Source: JAUMBM01 sp964645715 (GTDB lineage Bacteria; Bacteroidota; Bacteroidia; Chitinophagales; Saprospiraceae). From it: a stretch of DNA of 64,000 nucleotides. The notes beneath the pieces were generated by a model, which had not been told where the DNA came from, ran no database searches, and was given only the letters and a program-made list of their open reading frames with translations. How positions within the stretch are numbered: the stretch's first letter is position 1; each line of letters starts with the position of its first letter. Location: contig CAZYAO010000004.1 of assembly GCA_964645715.1 (NCBI GenBank), positions 67,177 through 131,176 of the forward strand. The letters are read 5' to 3'. Positions 16,471 through 24,651 of the stretch are shown piece by piece. A program made the translations under genes and the position numbers.

Positions 16471-19461
16471 TTAGTTGGGGTCTTCAGATTCAGGCTGGTT
16501 AATACGAAGCATGACCGGCGTGTCATTGTTGCGCACCAGCAATATTGCTTCACCGCCCTCACCGACCCGAATCCTCGCTGAGCGACGTACCTGACCAGTA
16601 ACCATCAGGCCCGATTGCTGCATACTTACAGCCCTCAGCTTTCCGCTACCAGCATTTTGCAGCACCAAACCATAAGACGAGTCGTAACGCCCCATCTGTA
16701 TGTTGTTGTCATAAAAATTGCCAAAAACAGCGAGATCCTGCCTGCCATCACCATCAAAATCAAAGGGCTGTACAGTAGTGAGCGTACTCCACTGTGCCTG
16801 ATATGGCAACTCATGTATAGTAAACATCCCGTTACCTTTATTTTCTACCCAAACTGACCGCAGCTGCGTAACCTCATATAATTTGGCAGCTTTCAATTTA
16901 GCAGGATCGATAACCTCATCAAGATCGGCGTTGGCAAAGTCATTGTATTTGAGATACTTCTTTTTAAGACTTATCATCTGGCTGACCACCTCATCACGTG
17001 TGGCAAAGAGGTACTCCTTTCCCTGTAAGTAGTGAGTCAACAATTGCTCTGCCTGTCCGTTATCATCAAAATCCCCCAAGTACATGCGCACTGGCTCCTC
17101 TTCGCTCGCCATCAGCTTGGAGTTGAGTCCCAGATTGCCAGCGACAAAGTCCAGATCCCCATCGCCATCCATGTCAACCGTCGTGATGCTGTTCCACCAG
17201 CCTTTTGCTGTCTCCAAACCGGTCTTCTCAGACTGCCGAAGCCCCTTGCCATCGTTAAGAAACACCTTGATGGCATCCCATTCCGAAGCCAAGACCAAAT
17301 CAGGACGTTTATCACCGTTGAGATCAGCCCAACTTCCTCCCCTGACCATACCTGCCTGTCTGATTTCTTTGGCATACGTATCGGTGACATCCCTGAAATT
17401 ACCCTTCCCGTCATTCTGCAGCAGATAGCTATCGGGGATCTTACCATAGGCCCAGGTAAGTGCGCGGGCACCTACAAACACATCCAGATCGCCATCGCCA
17501 TCAAAATCGGCAGGAAGCACACACGAAGCCGTGAGTCTAATATTGCCGACAGCCGCTGCATCACGGGAAAAATTACCTTTGCCATCGTTGCGGTATAGCC
17601 GCAAGTCATTGGCCGGATGATTGTTTTGAAATTCATTACCGCCGCTGCCAACCATGAGATCCTGATGACCATCCCCATCTATGTCAAAAAAAGCAGCCGC
17701 AACATCCTCATTAAGGCTGTCAAGCGCAAAAGCAGCCGTTGGCTTTTGTAAAAATGAACCGTTGGCTTGCTGTAGCCACAAGCTGCCTGCCTGCCATTTT
17801 GCCCCACCAATATATACATCTTCGAGTCCGTCACCGTCAACATCTGCTACGGCCAGTGCAGGCCCTTCAGCAGAAACCATAAATGGNNNNNNNNNNNNNN
17901 NNNNNNNNNNNNNNNNNNNNNNNNNNNNNNNNNNNNNNNNNNNNNNNNNNNNNNNNNNNNNNNNNNNNNNNNNNNNNNNNNNNNNNGCTGTGCCATTGGA
18001 ATAACTAATATCCGAAAATCCCCAGGCTTGAGCCATATTCGTAAACCTCAGCTGTCCGTCATTGCGATAAGCATAATTGGGCAGCTTAATTTTGGGCATT
18101 AGCTCGGTGATTTTCAGATCTTTCTCGGTAATATCTTCATAATGAAGCCGCATCTGAAGATCATCGTCCGACATAAAGTTGATGTAGTCCATGTCATTAG
18201 ATCTTCCGAGGATACCGTTGGCAATGAATATATCCTGCCAGCTGTCATTGTCCATATCCATGAACAGGGCTGACCAACTCCAGTCGGTCGCATGGATGCC
18301 AGAAAATATTCCCGTCTCACTAAAACGCACGCCCTTATCATCGCCTGGTAAAGGACCCTGATTAATTTGTAAGGTATTGCGGGCATACTGCGGATAATAG
18401 CCCGTATTGAGTTTCATATTAAAAATATCAAGCGGATCCTCTGCTGCTGCTGCCTTCAGGATAATAGGATCTTCAGGCAGCATATCCAGTGAAACCAATT
18501 CCGGATAACCATCACCCGTGATATCCGCCAGATCATTGCCCATGGAAAAACGGCTGGTGTAGCGGATGCTCTCACGCATAACGTCGCGGAAAGTGCCGTC
18601 GCCATTATTCAGGTAGAGATAATCGTCTTCGTGAAAATCATTGCCAATATAGATATCCGGCCAACCATCGAGGTTGATATCGCCCACTGCAATCCCCAGG
18701 CCATACCCCAGCGCATTACACTGAATACCCGCGTCCTCTGTCACATCCACAAACACATCACCGTCATTGCGCATCAGGCGATCACCAGCGGTAGGATGGC
18801 GTTTACCTTCGTAAGCCTTTTTGTCTCCAAAGGTGCCATTTTGGTGTACAGAATGGTTAAGCTGGTACATATCCAGATCCCCGTCAAGATCGTAATCAAA
18901 AAAAGCTGCCTGGGTAGAAAACCCAACCAAATCCAGCCCATACTGATCTGCCCGGTTTTCAAAAACAGGAACTCCCTTTTCATCAGTCCCCAGATTAATG
19001 TAGAGCTGATTTTTTCCCCGGAAGCCGATATAATCACCTAATTGTGAAACATAAATATCGAGCAGACCATCTCCGTTGACATCTGCCATAGTGACCCCCG
19101 TTTTCCAACCCTGATCCCCCCCTACACCTGCCTGCTCAGTGATATCTTCGAATCTAAAGTCACCCCTGTTCAGGTACAGCTTGTTGGCTGTCTGATTGGC
19201 CGTAAAATATACATCAGGAAGGTCATCTCCGTTGACATCTCCTACTGCTACCCCGCCGCCATTAAAAAAGTACAGATAATTAAAAATATTGATCTCCGGA
19301 GAAGCTGTCAGTTCGTTGCGGAAAGTTATGCCCGTTTCAGAAGATGGCATTTTCTCGTAGCGCGGAGTTTCAGCGGTATTACAGCCGGCCGCAAGAAACA
19401 ACAGGCTCATAAGCCCCGACAGCGGGCGCCAGTAACCTGCAGAAAAGCTGAAAGAGTGCAT
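16471..19461 (-). CDS. FG-GAP/VCBS repeat lipoprotein (CRTAC1/UnbV-like), interrupted by a scaffold gap
   Basis: A lipoprotein (lipobox LAAGC, Cys27) with many FG-GAP/VCBS repeats carrying Ca-binding loops such as DVNGDDLPDVYF, DVNGDGLLDIYV and DYDLDGDLDMY, so it is a beta-propeller exposed at the cell surface or in the periplasm. A 100-N gap (17887-17986) removes the middle. By comparison with the paralogue at 19517-22879 the gap hides roughly 175 residues, including the ASPIC/UnbV domain; the frame matches on both sides only by chance. ATG 19461 is supported by a TATATTTG box covering an upstream TTG. It probably works with the SusC/SusD pair upstream; the ligand is unknown. Confidence 0.82.
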   Translation of the reverse strand: MHSFSFSAGYWRPLSGLMSLLFLAAGCNTAETPRYEKMPSSETGITFRNELTASPEINIFNYLYFFNGGGVAVGDVNGDDLPDVYFTANQTANKLYLNRGDFRFEDITEQAGVGGDQGWKTGVTMADVNGDGLLDIYVSQLGDYIGFRGKNQLYINLGTDEKGVPVFENRADQYGLDLVGFSTQAAFFDYDLDGDLDMYQLNHSVHQNGTFGDKKAYEGKRHPTAGDRLMRNDGDVFVDVTEDAGIQCNALGYGLGIAVGDINLDGWPDIYIGNDFHEDDYLYLNNGDGTFRDVMRESIRYTSRFSMGNDLADITGDGYPELVSLDMLPEDPIILKAAAAEDPLDIFNMKLNTGYYPQYARNTLQINQGPLPGDDKGVRFSETGIFSGIHATDWSWSALFMDMDNDSWQDIFIANGILGRSNDMDYINFMSDDDLQMRLHYEDITEKDLKITELMPKIKLPNYAYRNDGQLRFTNMAQAWGFSDISYSNGTXXXXXXXXXXXXXXXXXXXXXXXXXXXXXXXXXXPFMVSAEGPALAVADVDGDGLEDVYIGGAKWQAGSLWLQQANGSFLQKPTAAFALDSLNEDVAAAFFDIDGDGHQDLMVGSGGNEFQNNHPANDLRLYRNDGKGNFSRDAAAVGNIRLTASCVLPADFDGDGDLDVFVGARALTWAYGKIPDSYLLQNDGKGNFRDVTDTYAKEIRQAGMVRGGSWADLNGDKRPDLVLASEWDAIKVFLNDGKGLRQSEKTGLETAKGWWNSITTVDMDGDGDLDFVAGNLGLNSKLMASEEEPVRMYLGDFDDNGQAEQLLTHYLQGKEYLFATRDEVVSQMISLKKKYLKYNDFANADLDEVIDPAKLKAAKLYEVTQLRSVWVENKGNGMFTIHELPYQAQWSTLTTVQPFDFDGDGRQDLAVFGNFYDNNIQMGRYDSSYGLVLQNAGSGKLRAVSMQQSGLMVTGQVRRSARIRVGEGGEAILLVRNNDTPVMLRINQPESEDPN
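17887..17986. other. Scaffold gap (100 N)
   Basis: Exactly 100 N, an arbitrary placeholder. Comparison with the neighbouring paralogue suggests the missing piece is about 530 bp. Confidence 0.95.
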
Positions 19462-19488
19462 TGTGTCGTTGATTTTTTGTTTCAGTAG

Positions 19489-19496
19489 CAAATATA
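19489..19496 (-). promoter_or_regulatory. -7 promoter box (TATATTTG) of FG-GAP gene 1
   Basis: TATATTTG on the minus strand, 27 nt before ATG 19461. It indicates a promoter internal to the Sus cluster. Confidence 0.45.
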
Positions 19497-19516
19497 TTGC
19501 TGTTGATTACCCATAA

Positions 19517-22500
19517 TTATTGCCATTCTAACAACTTCATTTCCGCATTGTTGCGGGCAATCAGTATGGCAGGTTTGCCTGCCAGCATGATCGTTTGCAT
19601 GCGTCTTATTTCTCCATCAACCCTCAGTCCGCTTTCAGCAGCGCTGAGTGCTTCCCACTGGCCGGGCCGTTGCTGCTGTAGCAATACGCCCCTGCTTGCA
19701 TCAAAGCGCCCCAGTTCGGGTTTCACCCGGTGCAGGTTGCCACCAAGCAACAGCTTTGGCAGTCCATCACCCTTGGCATTGCAGACCAGTATGCTGTACA
19801 CCGGTGACTGCTGCGCCAGCATAGGCAATGCCTGCAGCTGCCACTTACCATCAGGCTGTTGGTAAAAAACTGTCGTAGCTAGTGTGTGTATCTGTCGGTG
19901 CTGCGCCCTAGCGAGCAACTGATCACCAAACACCTGCTGTACCGTCTTGTCCATGTAATCTTTATAAGTTACAAACTGCTTGTTAACGATACCGGGAAGC
20001 AGCTTGCCTAAATCCGCCTTCAGCGCCGTGGGATAACTTTTCCCCTGTTCACTCAGACAGTAAATCTGTTCGTAGGAGCCATTGTTATCAAAATCATGAA
20101 CGTACAAATCAAAAGGTCGCAGGCTGTCGGCGTAAAAACGGCTATTGAGCCCCAGGTTGCCAGCAGCCAGGTCCGGCCTGCCATCTTTATTTAAATCAGC
20201 GACGGCAAGACTTAGCCACCACCCTTCAGAACCCGGAATGGGGCTGGCTTTGGTAGCCGGAAAACTACCTTTCTCATTGTACAAAATCGTTACCGGCATC
20301 CATTCGCCGGCAAGCGCGATATCCTGCCAGCCATCTCCGTTGAAATCAGCAGCAACCGCCTCCGTCACCATACCCAGATTGCGGATAGCCCCGGAGCGAG
20401 CCGACACATCTGTAAACCTGCCCTTACCGTCGTTGGCCAGCAAATAGCTACTGGCTGCGAGACCATAACCAGCGGGATTGATGCGGCCACCCACAAAAAT
20501 ATCCAGATCACCGTCTTTATCCATGTCAATACTCAGTACACAGCTCTGCACCCGACGAATGCGGGGAAATTGCTGTGACTGCCTTTCAAAAAGCAGGCTG
20601 CCACCAGGCTGTTGGACATACAGTCGCAGATCGAGCAAGTCGGACTGATAAAGGTGCTCATTCCCCCCACTAGCCACCAGCAAATCTATGAGTCCGTCGC
20701 CATTGGCATCAAAAAAGAGGGCATCGACGTCTTCATAGATAGCATCAGCCACCAGCGCTGGCTGATCAGATTTTTCAAACCTGCCGACAGCCGTTTGTAA
20801 ATACAGTTGTCCCGCCTGACCAGATGCCCCGCCCATGTAAAAATCTTCTCGCCCGTCACCGTTGATATCTCCTACGGCCAGGGCAGGTCCTTCTGTTGAC
20901 AGGGCGTGATACAACAGCTTATCTCTGTCAAAATCGATAAACACATTTTCGACATGTACTGGCGGTGAAGCCACCCAATCCCACTTTTCTGCCAGCTGCG
21001 GGCTGGCAGCGGCGGGCGTCAGTCCACGAGGTGGTAGCGCCTGTCGGCGGCTGATGCTGCCAGTCTCCGAAAAATCAATACGGTACAACTTATTGGCTGG
21101 CAAAGGACCCTGCATAACAATGACCTCACCATAAGGGGACCAAGCCACCAGCGAGTCGACGCTGTTTGTATTACCCAGTCCAAGTACTGCCCGATAGCCC
21201 ATCGAAGACTGAAACCCACGCATGGGCATGTGTTCGTACGTCCGGCTCTCTCCGGCCGAGTACACAACCACCCGGGCACCGATGGCGTAGGGATTGCTGC
21301 GATTGCCGGCAAATTCAAGACTCAGGCTATTGGCATTCTCCTTTTGGGAAACCTCGTTGCGGTACACCTTTGCAGGAGCGTTGAGATTGCTGATGACAAG
21401 ATCGAGGTCGCCATCATTGTCTAAGTCCGCGTAAGCTGCCCCGTTGGAATGTGTGGGCTCCCCAAAGCCCCACTCTTTGGTTTTGTTGGAAAAAGGCATA
21501 CGCCCCTCATTGGAAAAAGCATAATTGGGCAGGGGCGTTGAAGGCATCATATCAACAAATTTCTTGAAATCAACAGCCTCACCCGCCTGGGCAGCCCGAA
21601 TATTCTCATCCTGTGCAAGAAAATTCACAAAATCCTGATCAGTTACATCTTTGTATACACCGTTGCAGACAAATACATCCCGATAGCCGTTGTTGTCCAG
21701 ATCAGCTAAAATAGCCCCCCAGCTCCAGTCGGTAGCGTGTACCCCTGCCAGTTGAGAACATTCACTGAACGTTCCGTCACCATTATTCCATTGTAAAGTA
21801 TTGCGCATGTACTGATGATAAAGACCGTTCTGCTGATAAATCAGGTATTCGTCATAGCGCAGGAAACTGGTCGTCTGCTTGATACGGGGCAGATTATCGG
21901 GTAGCATGTCGGTCACAAAAATCTCCGGATAGCAGTCATTGTTGAGGTCAGCCATATCAGCCCCCATACTGAAATGCGAACTAAGACTCATACGCTCTGT
22001 CAAGGACTCCCGGAAGGTACCATCCTGCTGGTTGATATAGAGATAATCCCGCTCATAGAAATCATTGGAAATATAGATATCCATCCAGCCGTCGAGGTTG
22101 ACATCCCCGACTGTTACACCCAGACCAAAGCCAATAACACTGCCGTAGATACCTGCTTTTTCACTCACATCGACAAAGCCACCCTTGCCATTGACCGGTG
22201 GTCCGTCATTGCGATAAAGCTTATCCCCCCCGAGCTCATCGCGGAAAGGCCTGAGATTGCGAAGACCGAGGGTTGAAATAGGCCGGAAAGAATTGTTGAG
22301 GACATAGCAATCCAAATCACCGTCCTTGTCGTAGTCAAAAAAAACCGCATGGGTGCTAAATCCCTTGTCCGCCAGTCCGTAAAGAGCCGCCTGCTCCGTG
22401 AAGGTTCCATCTCCATTGTTGATAAAAAGCTCATTTTCTTTATCATCGCCATCCACATCTCCAGAATTACAAACATAGATATCCAGCAGACCATCCCCGT

Positions 22501-22879
22501 TGACATCTGCCATGGCGACACCAGTACTCCAGGCATGCGCCCCCTGTACACCCGCTTTTTTACCAACCTCCTCAAACTGAAAGTTACCTTTATTGATATA
22601 GAGCTGATTAGGCAGCTGATTGGCCGAAAAATAGATATCCTGCAGACCATCGTTATTGACATCACCGATGGCAACCCCGCCACCGTTGTAATAGTTGCGA
22701 TAGCGGAAAACGTCAAAATTACCTTCGAGATTAAGCTTATTGGCAAAGCGAACACCCGTAGAATCAGCGGGTAAATCCGTGAACAAAGTAGGCTCCTTTG
22801 AATCGGCTGGTATTGATTGTTGGCAGCCTGTGAGCAAGAGAAATACTGCGAAGAAGCCTGACAACCGTAGGAAAGACAT
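19517..22879 (-). CDS. FG-GAP/VCBS repeat lipoprotein with ASPIC/UnbV domain (CRTAC1-like)
   Basis: 1120 aa. The lipobox is LLTGC (Cys19) at the end of a hydrophobic signal. Successive FG-GAP repeats carry acidic loops: DVNNDGLQDIYF, DVNGDGLLDIYV, DYDKDGDLDCYV, DVNLDGWMDIYI, DLDNDGDLDLVI. A central ASPIC/UnbV-type segment (IGARVVVYSAGESRTYEHMP, RGFQSSMGYRAVLGLG) is followed by a second propeller set (DINGDGREDFYMGG, DMDKDGDLDIFVGG). Families of this kind are often encoded beside SusC/SusD in Bacteroidota. It is a close paralogue of the neighbouring gene and presumably binds the same class of surface ligand. ATG 22879 is chosen: a TATCTTTG box lies 41 nt upstream. Confidence 0.88.
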   Translation of the reverse strand: MSFLRLSGFFAVFLLLTGCQQSIPADSKEPTLFTDLPADSTGVRFANKLNLEGNFDVFRYRNYYNGGGVAIGDVNNDGLQDIYFSANQLPNQLYINKGNFQFEEVGKKAGVQGAHAWSTGVAMADVNGDGLLDIYVCNSGDVDGDDKENELFINNGDGTFTEQAALYGLADKGFSTHAVFFDYDKDGDLDCYVLNNSFRPISTLGLRNLRPFRDELGGDKLYRNDGPPVNGKGGFVDVSEKAGIYGSVIGFGLGVTVGDVNLDGWMDIYISNDFYERDYLYINQQDGTFRESLTERMSLSSHFSMGADMADLNNDCYPEIFVTDMLPDNLPRIKQTTSFLRYDEYLIYQQNGLYHQYMRNTLQWNNGDGTFSECSQLAGVHATDWSWGAILADLDNNGYRDVFVCNGVYKDVTDQDFVNFLAQDENIRAAQAGEAVDFKKFVDMMPSTPLPNYAFSNEGRMPFSNKTKEWGFGEPTHSNGAAYADLDNDGDLDLVISNLNAPAKVYRNEVSQKENANSLSLEFAGNRSNPYAIGARVVVYSAGESRTYEHMPMRGFQSSMGYRAVLGLGNTNSVDSLVAWSPYGEVIVMQGPLPANKLYRIDFSETGSISRRQALPPRGLTPAAASPQLAEKWDWVASPPVHVENVFIDFDRDKLLYHALSTEGPALAVGDINGDGREDFYMGGASGQAGQLYLQTAVGRFEKSDQPALVADAIYEDVDALFFDANGDGLIDLLVASGGNEHLYQSDLLDLRLYVQQPGGSLLFERQSQQFPRIRRVQSCVLSIDMDKDGDLDIFVGGRINPAGYGLAASSYLLANDGKGRFTDVSARSGAIRNLGMVTEAVAADFNGDGWQDIALAGEWMPVTILYNEKGSFPATKASPIPGSEGWWLSLAVADLNKDGRPDLAAGNLGLNSRFYADSLRPFDLYVHDFDNNGSYEQIYCLSEQGKSYPTALKADLGKLLPGIVNKQFVTYKDYMDKTVQQVFGDQLLARAQHRQIHTLATTVFYQQPDGKWQLQALPMLAQQSPVYSILVCNAKGDGLPKLLLGGNLHRVKPELGRFDASRGVLLQQQRPGQWEALSAAESGLRVDGEIRRMQTIMLAGKPAILIARNNAEMKLLEWQ

Positions 22880-22919
22880 ACTGTAGTGATTGGATTGGTG
22901 AAACGTTGCAGTTCGGAAA

Positions 22920-22927
22920 CAAAGATA
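22920..22927 (-). promoter_or_regulatory. -7 promoter box (TATCTTTG) of FG-GAP gene 2
   Basis: TATCTTTG on the minus strand, between the susD terminator and the FG-GAP start, suggesting independent transcription of the FG-GAP genes. Confidence 0.5.
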
Positions 22928-23017
22928 CGCCTCCACTGGCTATGAACCGTCAAGTAAGTCGCCCGAACCACCCAATAGCGTGCGAGAAAGAAAAATCGCT
23001 GCGCCTCTTATAAGTGA

Positions 23018-23046
23018 GACGGGACAGGCGAATCGCCTGTCCCGTC
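23018..23046. terminator. Terminator-like hairpin after susD
   Basis: Arms GACGGGACAGGCG / CGCCTGTCCCGTC with a 3-nt loop, 13 bp perfect, 34 nt downstream of the susD stop. There is no strong T run. Confidence 0.65.
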
Positions 23047-23079
23047 AAAGTTAGCCATAAATCCGCAGGAAGTACGGAA

Positions 23080-24633
23080 TTAATAGCCAGGATTTTGCTT
23101 GAGGTTGGGGTTATTATCCAATGCCACTTGTGGGATAGGGAAAATAACCACGCGCTCCGGAGAAGCAGGCTTGAACGTCCATTCGTTGCGGAACTGCTCG
23201 AAGCGGATCTGGTCATTACGACGCCATCCCTCCCAGTACAATTCGAAGCCCCTTTCGTCCAATACCTGCTGACCATTGGCTGCAATGGAAGCAATTGGCT
23301 GAGCACCGCGGTGCGTGCGAATCTGATTGATAATCGCCAGTGCACCAGCAGCATTGCCTGTACGCCAAAGTGCCTCAGCTTTCATCAGCAGTACATCCGC
23401 AAAACGCAGGAGGTGATAGTCGTTGCCTGGAGAGTCAACGTTGCCAAAATCCGGTGGATACTTGACTACGCGTACACCTTCACGCTCGCTGGCGTAAAAG
23501 AGGTCAACATCAACCGTGAAAGCCAGTGGGTTACCACCGCGATCCGTAAGATTGTTGCCATTCTGGTCCTTCTGCTGGCCTTCGAGGAAGCCTGCACGCA
23601 GACCACTCACGTTGGTAACACCCGGAATAGCTGCACCTTTACGAACGTCACCACCGTCATTCCACTTGCTGTAGAAATCCGCGATAGTCGTGAAACCGTT
23701 CCAGCCGCTTGGATTCTGGTTGTAGTGCAGCGTCATACGGTGACGGCTCTGCATGTTACCACGGCCATTGCCCGTTTCAGCAACGATAGCAAAGATTGAC
23801 TCCTTGGACAGCGCTGAATTGTTGGCGGTAAAGTTGTCCCAGTAGTTTGTAAGCTGGAATTGGGCTGAATTGATGACAAAATCGCAGCTCTGAATCACCT
23901 TATTCATGTCATCTGACGCAAAGGTGTAAGGACCTGCAGGATTCGCCGACGTGAATACAGCCTTGTTAAGATAAACCTTTGCCATCAGTGCATGAGCTGC
24001 CTCCTTGGTAGCTACACCCGCGTCTACGGAAGCACGGCTAGGCAGGTTAGGCAGCGCAGCTGTCAGATCTTCGATGATTCTGTTGACAGCCTCTGTGCGC
24101 GTGAAAACCTTTGGGACGGCGTCGAAACCTTCCGTAGCCTCACGGAAAGGTACCTGGCCATACAAATCTGTAACGTGGTACATAAAGTAAGCACGCAGGA
24201 AGCGAGCCTCAGCCTCAACGCGATCGTTATTGTCGCGGTCGGCAGCAGCAATAGCCTGCGTAGCCTGGAATACCCCTGAATTCAGCTGGTTCCAGCCGCT
24301 CAGTACGAAAGAGTGAGAAGCATCCCATGTGTGGCTGTGCAGCTGACGCCAGACACCGAAGTCACTCCAGTCTGTACCACGAGTAGGACCCATCATTTCG
24401 TCTGAAGGATGCTCCATCAGTGCGAAAGCATTGTCCTGGCTGTTGAGGCCATGCAGCTGCGAATAAGTGCCCCGAAGAGCAGCAGCCGGGTCAGGAGGCA
24501 GAGGGAGAGTACCGTCGACGACTTCTACGCCGATGGCATCTTCCGTTACATCCTCAAGGTCTGTGCAAGCCGGCAGCGCGAACAGCATACCAGCAGGCAG
24601 CAACAGGTAGAGAAATTTTTTATTAACTATCAT
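23080..24633 (-). CDS. susD: SusD/RagB-type nutrient-binding outer-membrane lipoprotein
   Basis: 517 aa. The lipobox is LPAC (Cys23). The SusD pattern is clear: an N-terminal SusD-like part (AALRGTYSQLHGLNSQDN, RFLRAYFMYHVTDLYGQVPF), TPR-like helices (AHALMAKVYLNKAVF), and the C-terminal SusD signature (DYHLLRFADVLLMKAEALWR, IINQIRTHRG, LDERGFELYWEGWRRNDQIR). SusD proteins cap the SusC barrel and pass glycans or peptides into it. The gene lies 18 nt after susC on the same strand. There are no glycoside hydrolases or peptidases nearby to identify the substrate. Confidence 0.95.
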   Translation of the reverse strand: MIVNKKFLYLLLPAGMLFALPACTDLEDVTEDAIGVEVVDGTLPLPPDPAAALRGTYSQLHGLNSQDNAFALMEHPSDEMMGPTRGTDWSDFGVWRQLHSHTWDASHSFVLSGWNQLNSGVFQATQAIAAADRDNNDRVEAEARFLRAYFMYHVTDLYGQVPFREATEGFDAVPKVFTRTEAVNRIIEDLTAALPNLPSRASVDAGVATKEAAHALMAKVYLNKAVFTSANPAGPYTFASDDMNKVIQSCDFVINSAQFQLTNYWDNFTANNSALSKESIFAIVAETGNGRGNMQSRHRMTLHYNQNPSGWNGFTTIADFYSKWNDGGDVRKGAAIPGVTNVSGLRAGFLEGQQKDQNGNNLTDRGGNPLAFTVDVDLFYASEREGVRVVKYPPDFGNVDSPGNDYHLLRFADVLLMKAEALWRTGNAAGALAIINQIRTHRGAQPIASIAANGQQVLDERGFELYWEGWRRNDQIRFEQFRNEWTFKPASPERVVIFPIPQVALDNNPNLKQNPGY

Positions 24634-24651
24634 TGTCTTGACAGATTAAAT

